Below are positions 1-7,273 of a DNA stretch of 13,448 nucleotides, in pieces; the first letter of the stretch is position 1; every line of letters starts with the position of its first letter. The notes beneath the pieces are model-generated. The model did no database searches. It was not told where the DNA came from and saw only the letters and a list, made by a program, of their open reading frames with translations. The stretch spans positions 1 to 13,448 of the forward strand of contig JBPEWV010000024.1 of NCBI GenBank assembly GCA_052032335.1. Direction: 5' to 3'. A program made the translations under genes and the position numbers. The DNA comes from Pleionea sp052032335. Its GTDB lineage: Bacteria; Pseudomonadota; Gammaproteobacteria; Enterobacterales; Kangiellaceae.

Positions 1-19
1 AGTGGGGCCCGACAAACTA

Positions 20-1297
20 TTAAAGCAGAATGCCCTTTAAAATCAGGAAGAAAATAATCGATAGCAACGCACCAATTGGCAACGTGACTACCCAGCTAAT
101 TACAATGCTGCGTACCACGCCAAGATTCAACGCCGCGATACCACGGGCCATACCGACACCCAGTACCGCACCGACCAACGTTTGGGTGGTCGAGATGGGC
201 AGGCCAGTGCCGGAGGCCAGAACCACCGTAGTGGCAGCTGCGAGCTCAGCGGCAAAACCGCGGCTTGGCGTTAAATGAGTAATGCCTTTTCCAATGGTTG
301 CCATGACCCGGCTGCCGAAAATGGCCAGACCGGCAACAATACCGATACCGCCCAGAGGCAAAATCCACCAGGCCAGTGTGGCTTTGGGGACGATCTCACC
401 GTTGTTGGCGATAACGCTCTGAATCGCAGCTAGCGGTCCAATGGCGTTGGCAACATCGTTGGAACCGTGGGCAAATGCCATACAGCAAGCGGTAACGACC
501 ATCAAAATAGCAAAGATTTTCTCGACACTGGAAAAGTGCATTTCTTTATCGGCATTAGGGTCTGCTTTAACGCGGCGCACAAAGAACGAACCGATCACGC
601 CGACTAAAACGGCGATTGCGGCAGCGTAAAAGTAGGCTTCGGTACCAGAGATATCCAACGTGCCATCTTTAACGATGTGCTTGAGACCTTTTTTGATCGT
701 TACCAGAGCGAGGACGAATCCAGCCATCGCCATGTAAATGGGAACGTATTTTTTCGCATTATCGACGGGGTTGTCGGTATCAAAAATTAACTTCTGCGCA
801 CTCATAAAAATAAGATAAGCGATAATGCCCGAAATCGCTGGCGTTACGATCCAGCTTCCGACAATGCCACCGACCTTGCCCCAGCTCACGGCATCCATTC
901 CGACGCCGACGACGGCAAAACCAATGATGGCACCGACAATCGAATGGGTGGTTGAAACCGGCCAGCCTTTAGCCGACGCAATGGCTAACCAGGTTCCAGC
1001 GGCTAACAGCGCTGATATCATACCCAGTACCAAAAGCTCCGGGTGGGGTATGAATGGCGCTGAGTCGATGATGCCCTTACGAATGGTCGAGGTTACTTCT
1101 CCACCCGCTAAATAGGCACCTGCAAACTCAAAAATTGCCGCGATGATAATGGCTTGTTTGATGGTGATCGCACGTGAGCCGACTGATGTGCCCATAGCGT
1201 TGGCGACGTCGTTGGCACCGATGCCCCATGCCATGAAAAAGCCAACAATGGCAGCAAAGACCAGTAACATAACATGGTAGTTATTGATTAATTCCAT
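20..1297 (-). CDS. pit: PiT-family inorganic phosphate transporter
   Basis: Inner-membrane, low-affinity phosphate carrier of the PiT family (phosphate, usually as a metal-phosphate complex, with cation symport). The 425-residue protein is a full-length family member. It shows the two-fold PiT duplication: GANDVANAMGTS at about residues 27-38 and GSNDVANAIGP at 278-288, each followed by an STT-containing loop (VSTTHSIVGA near 114, PISTTQTLVGA near 367). About ten hydrophobic segments are visible, and a more polar central loop lies around residues 172-210 and 241-260. The ATG at 1297 is preceded by GCAGGTAATCCT, a modest ribosome site. It lies 45 bp downstream of the DUF47 gene on the same strand, the usual order of this pair, so the two are almost certainly one operon. 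The family assignment is clear; substrate preference (phosphate, not sulfate) follows from the family and the DUF47 neighbour. Confidence 0.95.
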   Translation of the reverse strand: MELINNYHVMLLVFAAIVGFFMAWGIGANDVANAMGTSVGSRAITIKQAIIIAAIFEFAGAYLAGGEVTSTIRKGIIDSAPFIPHPELLVLGMISALLAAGTWLAIASAKGWPVSTTHSIVGAIIGFAVVGVGMDAVSWGKVGGIVGSWIVTPAISGIIAYLIFMSAQKLIFDTDNPVDNAKKYVPIYMAMAGFVLALVTIKKGLKHIVKDGTLDISGTEAYFYAAAIAVLVGVIGSFFVRRVKADPNADKEMHFSSVEKIFAILMVVTACCMAFAHGSNDVANAIGPLAAIQSVIANNGEIVPKATLAWWILPLGGIGIVAGLAIFGSRVMATIGKGITHLTPSRGFAAELAAATTVVLASGTGLPISTTQTLVGAVLGVGMARGIAALNLGVVRSIVISWVVTLPIGALLSIIFFLILKGILL

Positions 1298-1342
1298 AGG
1301 ATTACCTGCTGATATCTCTTATATTGTTGTTTTGGCGCTGAA

Positions 1343-2017
1343 TTATTTTCGGGCCAACATAAGTTCCAGATCGGAGCCGACGCGTTCAGCGCGATCCCCC
1401 AAATCTCCAATCCAGTCAATGATTTTGTATAGGAATATGACGTTCACTGGCGGTAAGTCGGTTTCAATTTCAAACAGCTCGCGGCGTATCTTGCGTTGCA
1501 GTGTGTCGGTATCATTTTCGATAACATCCAGTTTTGAGATCATTTCGACCACCAGGCTCGCCTCGCGACCACCAAAACCGGTTTCAACCAATTCATCCAG
1601 TTCGTGTATTGCTTTATGAGCTTGCTGCGAGGCATCGATGCAGCGGTTTAAATAAGCATCGAATGTTGCCTGCAGAGGCTCTGGTATTTCCATTTGCCGG
1701 CCGGTCATCAGCCCAGCGATGTCTTTTGCTTTGTTCGCAAGCTTGTCTTGAGCCGTAACCAGGGCCAGTAAATCGGTGCGGGCGACGGGTAGAAAAATGC
1801 CATCGCGCAACTTTAGACGAATCTCTTTCTTCAGATCATCGGCATCGTTTTCCAGGTCGCTGATTTGTTGTTGTAGGGTTTCAACCGTGTCCCAGTCTTT
1901 TTTATAGACGGCGGCTAAGAAGGGCTTTAACTGACTGACGCACTCGTGGACCTTGTCGATGTGGTCCTGCATAGGGCGAAAGGGTGAAGCAGCAAACAGA
2001 TCACTGATTAAACTCAT
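1343..2017 (-). CDS. DUF47 / TIGR00153 PhoU-like protein, PiT partner
   Basis: Cytosolic, all-helical protein of 224 residues belonging to the DUF47 (PhoU-related, TIGR00153) family, which is typically encoded next to PiT transporters and is thought to modulate them. Helical bundles rich in acidic and basic residues run the whole length, for example ISDLENDADDLKKEI near residues 47-61 and VIENDTDTLQRKIRREL near 165-181. The spaced Asp/Glu residues in these helices resemble the E/DxxxD metal-binding patterns of PhoU proteins. The ATG at 2017 is preceded by a weak purine-rich site (AAAGAGA). It is the first gene of a two-gene operon with the PiT gene. The 5' leader and start codon overlap an array of PHO-box-like repeats, suggesting phosphate control. 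The function is inferred from family and context, and no enzymatic motif is seen. Confidence 0.92.
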   Translation of the reverse strand: MSLISDLFAASPFRPMQDHIDKVHECVSQLKPFLAAVYKKDWDTVETLQQQISDLENDADDLKKEIRLKLRDGIFLPVARTDLLALVTAQDKLANKAKDIAGLMTGRQMEIPEPLQATFDAYLNRCIDASQQAHKAIHELDELVETGFGGREASLVVEMISKLDVIENDTDTLQRKIRRELFEIETDLPPVNVIFLYKIIDWIGDLGDRAERVGSDLELMLARK

Positions 2018-2044
2018 GACAGTCTCTTTACAGTTTTATGAAAG
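2016..2044 (-). promoter_or_regulatory. PHO-box-like array over the DUF47 leader and start codon
   Basis: Read on the minus strand, three 7-bp units, CTTTCAT, CTGTAAA and CTGTCAT, are spaced by 4 bp (AAAA, then GAGA), giving the 11-bp period of PhoB sites. Matches to the unit CTGTCAT are 6/7, 5/7 and 7/7. The last unit runs into the ATG of the DUF47 gene. The array lies downstream of the predicted transcription start, a position that would fit repression better than activation. It is a sequence match only, and overlap with a coding start makes chance resemblance possible. Confidence 0.45.
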
Positions 2045-2059
2045 AAATATGAATGCGCG

Positions 2060-2088
2060 ATTGTAGATTTACCCAACGATGATGTCTA
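2060..2088 (-). promoter_or_regulatory. Putative sigma70 promoter of the DUF47-pit operon
   Basis: On the minus strand, TAGACA (2088-2083) and TACAAT (2065-2060) are separated by 17 bp, and each matches the sigma70 consensus at 5 of 6 positions. The predicted start near 2053 gives a leader of roughly 36 nt before the ATG at 2017. It lies between two PHO-box-like arrays. Confidence 0.5.
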
Positions 2089-2090
2089 GC

Positions 2091-2119
2091 CTGTAAGAAA
2101 ATCGTCACAAAACTGTCAT
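2091..2119 (+). promoter_or_regulatory. PHO-box-like array upstream of the DUF47-pit promoter
   Basis: On the plus strand, three units, CTGTAAG, TCGTCAC and CTGTCAT, are each separated by AAAA, so the repeat period is exactly 11 bp. The consensus PhoB site is CTGTCAT repeated after a 4-bp A/T-rich spacer, and the last unit with its spacer is a perfect match. A further AAAA follows the third unit, but the next 7 bp fit poorly. The array abuts the -35 of the minus-strand DUF47-pit promoter, in inverted orientation to that gene. It lies about 55 bp upstream of the likely -35 for the CYTH-CHAD gene. Confidence 0.55.
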
Positions 2120-2173
2120 AAAAGCTGGGTGATCAATCGCAATCCCAAGTCACGCTATGAGACAAAATTATAG

Positions 2174-2202
2174 GTGACAGTGTAATTCTAGCTCGGTACA
2201 CT
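2174..2202 (+). promoter_or_regulatory. Putative sigma70 promoter of the CYTH-CHAD gene
   Basis: GTGACA (2174-2179, 5/6 to the -35 consensus) and TACACT (2197-2202, 4/6 to the -10) are separated by 17 bp. A start near 2209 would leave about 30 nt of leader before the ATG at 2239. This is a modest match; position and spacing are the main support. Confidence 0.35.
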
Positions 2203-2238
2203 GACTTTTTACTGAAAAACCAGCGGATAGACTTCTGG

Positions 2239-3759
2239 ATGGCTAAAGAAATTGAAGTAAAACTTGTCGCTGAACAACAACAGGTTAAGTCGTTACTCGA
2301 TATGACCTTCGATGATGTGACGGTCATCGATCCCTGGACCCAAAGTGATTTAAAGAATACCTATTTCGACACCAAAAACTTCAAGCTTCGTGAGTTGAAA
2401 ATTGGATTGCGCATACGCAACGATGGTGAAAAGCTGATTCAGACTGTGAAAGCGTCAGGTCGTGCGATTGGCGGATTGCACGAGCGTAACGAGTCTGAGT
2501 GTGAGCTCGACGAATTCAAAGTTGATATTGATAAAGTCGAGGATCCTTACCTGAAGATTCTTCTGGAAGAAGCCATTGAAGAATGTGGTGAGCTAGAGCC
2601 GGCGTTTATCACCAACTTTTCCCGGCATAAAACCCTGTTTCATTTTGACGATGGCACCGAAATTGAAGTTGCCATCGACCTTGGCCATATCTACTACGAG
2701 GACGACTCAAGCCCCATTTCCGAAGTTGAGCTGGAACTGGTGACTGGCGATCCGCGGCATTTATTCAGTTTGAGTCGGTACCTCATATCATCGCATGGCT
2801 TCTCTATCAGTAACGCCAGCAAAGCACGACGCGGTTATTCGCTCTGCACTTCATTGCCGGTGAATCATCGAAAGATGTCGGTGATCGAGTTAAGTCAGGG
2901 CACTCCAGCAGAAAAAGCGTTCGAAATTATCTGCTATTCCGGACTAAAACATTGGCAATATTACGAGCAGTTTCTCGATTCTTCCCTGGCCCCCGACGCC
3001 ATTTTGCAAATGTATCGAGCGCTGTTGTATGTGCAACATGTTTATCAGGTGTTTGGCAGTTTGATTCCGCGCCATGCGACCGCCGATCTTCGGGCCAACT
3101 GGCATTACATGGCGGAGTTTCTGGATAAAATTGTCGACATTGCCCGCGAGCGAAATCATCTGAAACAGATGCTTGAAGAAGAGCTGGCAGAAGAAGAGGA
3201 GCTGGTACAGGCCATTGCAAATAATAAAGCGGAGCTTGCAGGCGCGGTTGCAAAATTTAAACGACTCCAGGTTTCAACCCGTTATAATCTGGTGATGCTG
3301 GGTATTTCTGAGTGGCTGTTCTTCAAACAATGGCGCGGCTTTATCGAAGAAGGAAATCAGGACGCACTGGAAAGTCCTATTATTGATTTTGCCAAACTGC
3401 AACTGGAGCATACCTTGCGCGATTTGAAGCGCGAATTTGGCCCCAAGAATAAAATGGACGTTGATGATTACCTGCAACGATTTGAAAGTCTGCGCAAGGC
3501 TTTGGATCTGGGGTTGTTTTTTGGTGGATTGTTCGACTCGAAAAAACGGCAAAAATATCGCCAGCCCTGGCTCGATCTAATGGCCGGCACTCGCGAACTG
3601 GCTTACCATCGATATGTGGCCAAATGTCTGAAAACTTATAACATTCGCAGCGATGAAGAAATCAGTCGCTGGTTTGAGAAGCGCAACGATGCGGTGCTCG
3701 AAGCGATGGAGCAAACTCGCATCGCAATGTTTAAAGCACGTCCCTACTGGTTGGCCTAA
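2239..3759 (+). CDS. CYTH-CHAD domain protein (YgiF-type inorganic triphosphatase)
   Basis: This 506-residue protein has the two-domain layout of E. coli YgiF. The N-terminal CYTH domain (about residues 1-205) opens with the signature EIEVK at residues 4-8, then TYFDT near 41-45, LRIR near 57-60 and QTVK near 68-71. These charged strands line the triphosphate tunnel. A CHAD domain follows (about 215-500), helical and rich in His, Arg and Lys; CHAD domains bind polyphosphate. YgiF-type enzymes hydrolyse inorganic tripolyphosphate, so that is the best guess for its activity. A strongly acidic run (EEELAEEEEL) near residues 313-322 lies between CHAD helices. The start is supported by the motif at residues 4-8; the ribosome site is weak (CGGAT, about 10 nt upstream). 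It is divergent from DUF47-pit, and the aspartate kinase gene follows 61 bp downstream. Substrate is inferred from family. Confidence 0.9.
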   Translation: MAKEIEVKLVAEQQQVKSLLDMTFDDVTVIDPWTQSDLKNTYFDTKNFKLRELKIGLRIRNDGEKLIQTVKASGRAIGGLHERNESECELDEFKVDIDKVEDPYLKILLEEAIEECGELEPAFITNFSRHKTLFHFDDGTEIEVAIDLGHIYYEDDSSPISEVELELVTGDPRHLFSLSRYLISSHGFSISNASKARRGYSLCTSLPVNHRKMSVIELSQGTPAEKAFEIICYSGLKHWQYYEQFLDSSLAPDAILQMYRALLYVQHVYQVFGSLIPRHATADLRANWHYMAEFLDKIVDIARERNHLKQMLEEELAEEEELVQAIANNKAELAGAVAKFKRLQVSTRYNLVMLGISEWLFFKQWRGFIEEGNQDALESPIIDFAKLQLEHTLRDLKREFGPKNKMDVDDYLQRFESLRKALDLGLFFGGLFDSKKRQKYRQPWLDLMAGTRELAYHRYVAKCLKTYNIRSDEEISRWFEKRNDAVLEAMEQTRIAMFKARPYWLA

Positions 3760-3820
3760 AGAGTGACGGTTAACTTACCTGCTTAGGGCTTACGTCAATA
3801 ATACGGGTTAGTACGCATAT

Positions 3821-5218
3821 ATGTCTGAATGGCTTGTTTTAAAATTCGGTGGCAGCAGTGTTGCAGATCCCCATCTTTGGCCAACCATTGCCGGACAAGT
3901 GAGGCAGGTTCGTGATCAGGGCAAACGTCCGTTACTGGTTTTGTCGGCTCTGAAAAACGTATCGAATTTACTTGAGGCTTTGTTGCATCAGGCGGTCGCT
4001 GGGGTGCACACCAATGCGATCTATCATTTAAAAGAAATGCATTTTGGTTTTGCCTCTCAGCTTGGCTTGTCGGTCGAGTCCGAATTACTCCCATTGTTTG
4101 AGCAACTGGAAGCCGACTGTAACAGTATCTTCGAGCAACAAGTGATATCGCCGGAATACCATGCCCGGGTGGTATCTTGTGGCGAGTTGTTGTCGACTGA
4201 AATCGGTGCAGCCTACTTGCGACAACAAAATCTCGACGCCGATTGCATTGATGTTCGTGAGTTTTTGATCGCCGATAACATTGAAGCGCAAGACCCTTGG
4301 CATCACTTCACCAGTAACCAGTGCGACTACCAGTCGAATAGCGATGTAATCGAACAAATGGAACAACGCGCAAGCACCATTGTGACTCAGGGATTCATTG
4401 CCGCTGATCGTCAGGGGCGCACCGTTTTGTTAGGTCGAGAAGGCTCTGATACTTCAGCCAGTTACCTGGCATCAATTTTGGCCGCAACGAGCGTCACCAT
4501 ATGGACCGATGTGCCGGGGGTTTTCAGTTTTAATCCACGGATTATTTCTGAGGCGTTGCAAATTAAGCAGCTCGATTATCAGCAAGCCGAACAGCTGGCG
4601 CGGGCAGGTGCTAAGGTACTTCACCCGAGAGCCATTAAGCCAGCGAGTGCCAGCAACATTCCGGTGGTTGTTCGCAGCACACAGCTACCGCAGCATCCCG
4701 GTACCTGCATCAGTAATCAACCAGCGATTTGCCAACAGGTTTTAGCGATGGCCCAAGTATCATCGGTAGTACTTGTTGAATGCGATATTGAAGATAAAAG
4801 GGATATTATAGAAAAAATGCTGCCGCTCGGATTTGATAATCTTGATATACTGAGTGAAGCAACGCCGGCGGCACTGTTTTATTTTTCCAACACCGAGTTG
4901 CAGCAACCTTCAGCTGGCGAATTGGCCAATCATTTAGCACCATTTAAAGTGTCGGTGAAAGATCACTTGTCGGCCCTTAGTTTAATTGGCAATAAAACCG
5001 CAACACATTGGTTCGAGCAAGTCAGTCGCTATTGCGATACTCACTACCCGCAAAAGTACAAGATGTGTTTTAAAGACGCAGAGCGTGGTCAACTCACTTT
5101 GATGGTGGAAGGGCACGATGAATTACTTTTTGCGCAACAGTTGCATCGAGGTCTGGTCGAAGAAAATCATCGGGACGCCTGTTTTTCTGAACATTGGAGT
5201 CAGTTCGTTGAGCGTTAG
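3821..5218 (+). CDS. Aspartate kinase, monofunctional
   Basis: Phosphorylates L-aspartate with ATP, the first step of the lysine, threonine, methionine and diaminopimelate pathway. The 465-residue protein has the amino-acid kinase domain at about residues 1-290: KFGGSSV at 8-14, GELLST at 121-126, GREGSDTSAS at 205-214, WTDVPGVF at 228-235 and AGAKVLHPRA at 262-271. A C-terminal regulatory part (about 305-465) has the length of paired ACT domains, where lysine or threonine feedback would act. No homoserine dehydrogenase or decarboxylase domain follows. To me the N-terminal region resembles the kinase half of the aspartokinase/diaminopimelate decarboxylase fusions of some gammaproteobacteria. 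GREGSD replaces the common GRGGSD. The start puts KFGGSSV at the usual distance from the N-terminus, although no good Shine-Dalgarno is seen. It follows the CYTH-CHAD gene by 61 bp and may be cotranscribed. The isoform (lysC-like) is not decided. Confidence 0.93.
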   Translation: MSEWLVLKFGGSSVADPHLWPTIAGQVRQVRDQGKRPLLVLSALKNVSNLLEALLHQAVAGVHTNAIYHLKEMHFGFASQLGLSVESELLPLFEQLEADCNSIFEQQVISPEYHARVVSCGELLSTEIGAAYLRQQNLDADCIDVREFLIADNIEAQDPWHHFTSNQCDYQSNSDVIEQMEQRASTIVTQGFIAADRQGRTVLLGREGSDTSASYLASILAATSVTIWTDVPGVFSFNPRIISEALQIKQLDYQQAEQLARAGAKVLHPRAIKPASASNIPVVVRSTQLPQHPGTCISNQPAICQQVLAMAQVSSVVLVECDIEDKRDIIEKMLPLGFDNLDILSEATPAALFYFSNTELQQPSAGELANHLAPFKVSVKDHLSALSLIGNKTATHWFEQVSRYCDTHYPQKYKMCFKDAERGQLTLMVEGHDELLFAQQLHRGLVEENHRDACFSEHWSQFVER

Positions 5219-5268
5219 GCTTAGGCAGGTTACTTTGCTCTAGCGATTTGGTTTGTAAAACTTGGGCT

Positions 5269-5298
5269 GTCGTACGCAATGTTTATTCTGTGTGCGAC
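5269..5298. terminator. Hairpin between convergent genes, possible terminator
   Basis: GTCGTACGCA (5269-5278) pairs with TGTGTGCGAC (5289-5298) over 10 bp, including two G-T wobbles, around a 10-nt loop. A run of five T residues starts 8 nt beyond the stem on the plus strand (5307-5311). On the minus strand a TTTT tract also lies several nt beyond. It sits midway between the converging aspartate kinase and DUF2789 genes, so a bidirectional terminator is plausible. The gap between stem and T-tract is not ideal. Confidence 0.35.
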
Positions 5299-5333
5299 TG
5301 TCTGACTTTTTGCACGACTTGTATTACGGATCG

Positions 5334-5564
5334 CTAATGCCTTAAACGTACATCCATTTGATCAACAATTTCGGCCCAGTCAGAATCGTCGGCAATGGCC
5401 TCGATAATAAACTTTTGTTGTTGCTCACTAAGAAACGGTGCTCGCGATAAACTTTGGTTGGGTTTCAATTTATGTTTTTTAAAAAACTGTTCTATCGCTT
5501 CTTCCGAACTGGGCAACCCAAGTTGAGTGAATAGTTCGGTCATGGGGTGAAACTGCTGCTCCAT
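5334..5564 (-). CDS. DUF2789 family small protein
   Basis: A 76-residue cytosolic protein matching the DUF2789 family of gammaproteobacteria, whose function is unknown. Recognisable features are the opening MTELFTQLGLPSSEEAIEQF (residues 8-27), the central LSRAPFLSEQQ, and the closing DDSDWAEIVDQMDVRLR. It is predicted all-helical with no membrane segment or cysteine. The ATG at 5564 has a good ribosome site, AGGAG at 5579-5575, with 10-nt spacing. A TATACT on the minus strand at 5626-5621 could be its -10, but no convincing -35 accompanies it. The 188-bp gap to the upstream deacetylase gene suggests it has its own promoter. It converges with the aspartate kinase gene. Confidence 0.88.
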   Translation of the reverse strand: MEQQFHPMTELFTQLGLPSSEEAIEQFFKKHKLKPNQSLSRAPFLSEQQQKFIIEAIADDSDWAEIVDQMDVRLRH

Positions 5565-5752
5565 AAAAGTTTTACTCCTATTGCTTTTGTTGAGTCATTT
5601 CATTGTTGGATTATGTTTAAAGTATAGTCAAAGTCGGCGAAGGCTTTATTCTTTTTGAACGTAAAAATAGTTAGTTTTAGAGGCTTTACTTTTAAATTAT
5701 AAGGGCGGTTCAATTCTGGTCTTTGGTGAACAATTGAATACCTAGCCATGGT
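5565..5752. other. A/T-rich intergenic region between DUF2789 and deacetylase genes
   Basis: No open reading frame or RNA gene is recognised in these 188 bp. The region holds the ribosome site and presumed promoter of the DUF2789 gene (TATACT, minus strand 5626-5621). It also has a 7-bp inverted repeat, TTCAATT at 5709-5715 and AATTGAA at 5732-5738, with a 16-nt loop just past the deacetylase stop codon. That repeat is A/T-rich and has no T-tract, so I do not call it a terminator. Confidence 0.4.
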
Positions 5753-6676
5753 TTAAGCCGGTGATGATAGCTGTGACTCAATGTAATGAGTGACACTGCG
5801 CCCCAGTGCTTCGAGGTGATAACCTCCTTCAAGAAAAGATATTAAACGTCCCTGACAATATTTTTCGGCAACGGTCGTTAGTGCGCGACCGAAAAAGGCG
5901 TAATCTTCATCTTCGAAATTAAGGCTTGCGAGCGGATCGTCCCGGTGTGCGTCAAAGCCTGCCGAAACCAGAATGATGTTGGGTTGAAACCGAGCCAGTT
6001 GCGGTATTATTGTTTTTGTCCAAAGCGCACGGACGGTGGCACTACCGGTACCGGCATTGAGAGGATAATTACATACATTGCTTGCGCTCGCCGGTACGCC
6101 GGATCCCGGGTAGAGTGGGTGTTGAAACGTCGACGTAAACTGAATCTGTTCGACTCCGGCAACGATGTCTTCGGTTCCGTTGCCATGGTGAACATCGAAA
6201 TCGACTATGGCAACACGTTCGATCGACTCATGCTGAAGGGCGTGTAACGCGGTAATGGCAATGGCATTGAACAAACAAAAGCCCATGGCCTGGTCGCTTT
6301 CGGCATGATGCCTTGGCGGACGAACGGAGCAAAAGGCAACACGATCACCGGTGTTCAAAATTTTCTCTAAAGCCATTAATCCGGCTCCGGTAGCGTAAAG
6401 TGCAGCATCCAGACTGAAAGGGTTCATCTGGGTATCGGCATCCAGTATTGCGTATCCTTGTGTTGGTGACGACTCAAACAGATGAGTGATCATGGCGTCA
6501 GAGTGGGCAATGCCGAGTTGCGAGCGATTGGCTTTGCAGGCTTCTAAGTGGTTTAACGATGACCAGATGCCGCGTTGCTCTAAGTGTTGTTCGATGGCAC
6601 TTAGTCTGCGAGGTGATTCGGGATGCGCGTCACCCATTTCGTGTCGTTTACAGCTGGGGTGTGATATAAAATACAT
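5753..6676 (-). CDS. Histone deacetylase-family protein (zinc amidohydrolase)
   Basis: Member of the arginase-deacetylase fold family, class II-like bacterial deacetylases that remove acyl groups from lysine, polyamine or other acetylated amines. The 307-residue length is typical. Catalytic features are all present: the His pair in RPPRHHA (H123, H124), the zinc ligands D161 and H163 in DFDVHHGNG and D242 in SAGFDAHRDDP, and the active-site tyrosine Y286 in EGGYHLEAL. The N-terminus HPSCKRHEMGDAHPESPRRL is the typical entry motif. No signal peptide is seen, so it acts in the cytoplasm. The ATG at 6676 has AGGAAC about 7 nt upstream. Only 39 bp separate it from the divergent DUF1569 gene, so its promoter probably extends into that reading frame. 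The natural substrate cannot be read from the sequence; bacterial relatives include acetoin- and acetylpolyamine-type enzymes. Confidence 0.93.
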   Translation of the reverse strand: MYFISHPSCKRHEMGDAHPESPRRLSAIEQHLEQRGIWSSLNHLEACKANRSQLGIAHSDAMITHLFESSPTQGYAILDADTQMNPFSLDAALYATGAGLMALEKILNTGDRVAFCSVRPPRHHAESDQAMGFCLFNAIAITALHALQHESIERVAIVDFDVHHGNGTEDIVAGVEQIQFTSTFQHPLYPGSGVPASASNVCNYPLNAGTGSATVRALWTKTIIPQLARFQPNIILVSAGFDAHRDDPLASLNFEDEDYAFFGRALTTVAEKYCQGRLISFLEGGYHLEALGRSVTHYIESQLSSPA

Positions 6677-6715
6677 ACACCGTTCCTGTTTTCTTGATAG
6701 TTAAAAGGCATCATT

Positions 6716-7270
6716 ATGAAGCGACGCAGGTTGCTCAAAACTGGCATTTCATCGGTTGCCGTTCTTTCGGCGGGTACTGTCGGCTGGAGCGTACTGAACA
6801 GTCCTTCAGCCAGTGCCTTTGCCTCATTGCAAGAGGTGGTGGCATTCATCGAACGATTGCCTGAGTCATCGATTATTGAGTCTAGAGGTGAATGGAACGC
6901 GTTTCAAATAGTGACCCACTTGCGTCAGAGCATTAATTATTCAATGACGGGCTTTCCCGAGCACAAGCCGGAATGGTTTAAAGCGACTCTGGGCGGATTG
7001 GCGTTTCATTTATTCGCCTTAAAAGGCGCCACCACACATGGACTTTCCACACCCATTCCCGGTGCCCGGGAGCTAGAGCCGCTCGGTAATGCAATGGATG
7101 CTCTGATGCAGTTAAAAAAGGATATTCAGACGCTGCTGCTAACGAAGCAACTTGAACCGCATTTTGCTTATGGCGCGCTAAACAAGGAACAATATGAGTT
7201 GGCGCAACTGTTTCATATAAATGAACACTTTACACAGCTTAGGTTTCAACAAACAGCGTTGAACCCGTGA
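6716..7270 (+). CDS. Tat-exported DUF1569 (DinB-like) protein
   Basis: A 184-residue protein with a twin-arginine signal: MKRRRLLKTG at residues 1-10, a hydrophobic stretch at about 11-27, and a likely cleavage site after SASA (about residue 34). The mature part matches DUF1569, a DinB-like four-helix family of unknown role. Its His residues, H68 in VTHLRQS and the H167/H171 pair in HINEH, sit where DinB-fold proteins carry metal ligands. This suggests a metal-binding periplasmic protein, which would fit Tat export of a folded protein. The ATG at 6716 has AAAGG at 6704-6708 with 7-nt spacing. Its stop codon is 3 nt from the stop of the converging M48 gene, leaving no room for a separate terminator. 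No neighbour reveals its job, and the reaction is unknown. Confidence 0.85.
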   Translation: MKRRRLLKTGISSVAVLSAGTVGWSVLNSPSASAFASLQEVVAFIERLPESSIIESRGEWNAFQIVTHLRQSINYSMTGFPEHKPEWFKATLGGLAFHLFALKGATTHGLSTPIPGARELEPLGNAMDALMQLKKDIQTLLLTKQLEPHFAYGALNKEQYELAQLFHINEHFTQLRFQQTALNP

Positions 7271-7273
7271 TGC

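Noticed and set aside
1284..1619. Plus-strand open frame of 111 codons across the DUF47/pit junction
   Set aside because: It overlaps two well-supported minus-strand genes and its translation is Ser/Arg-rich without any family pattern.
2167..2180. Minus-strand CTGTCAC followed by TATAAT as a further PHO-box promoter
   Set aside because: Only one 7-bp unit is present, nothing matches at the 11-bp step, and the -10 follows almost directly with no proper spacing.
5709..5738. Inverted repeat TTCAATT/AATTGAA downstream of the deacetylase gene as a terminator
   Set aside because: The stem is short and A/T-rich, the loop is 16 nt, and no T-tract follows on the transcribed strand.
5945..6247. Plus-strand open frame of 100 codons inside the deacetylase gene
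   Set aside because: It is antisense to catalytic-motif coding sequence and has no ribosome site or recognisable product.
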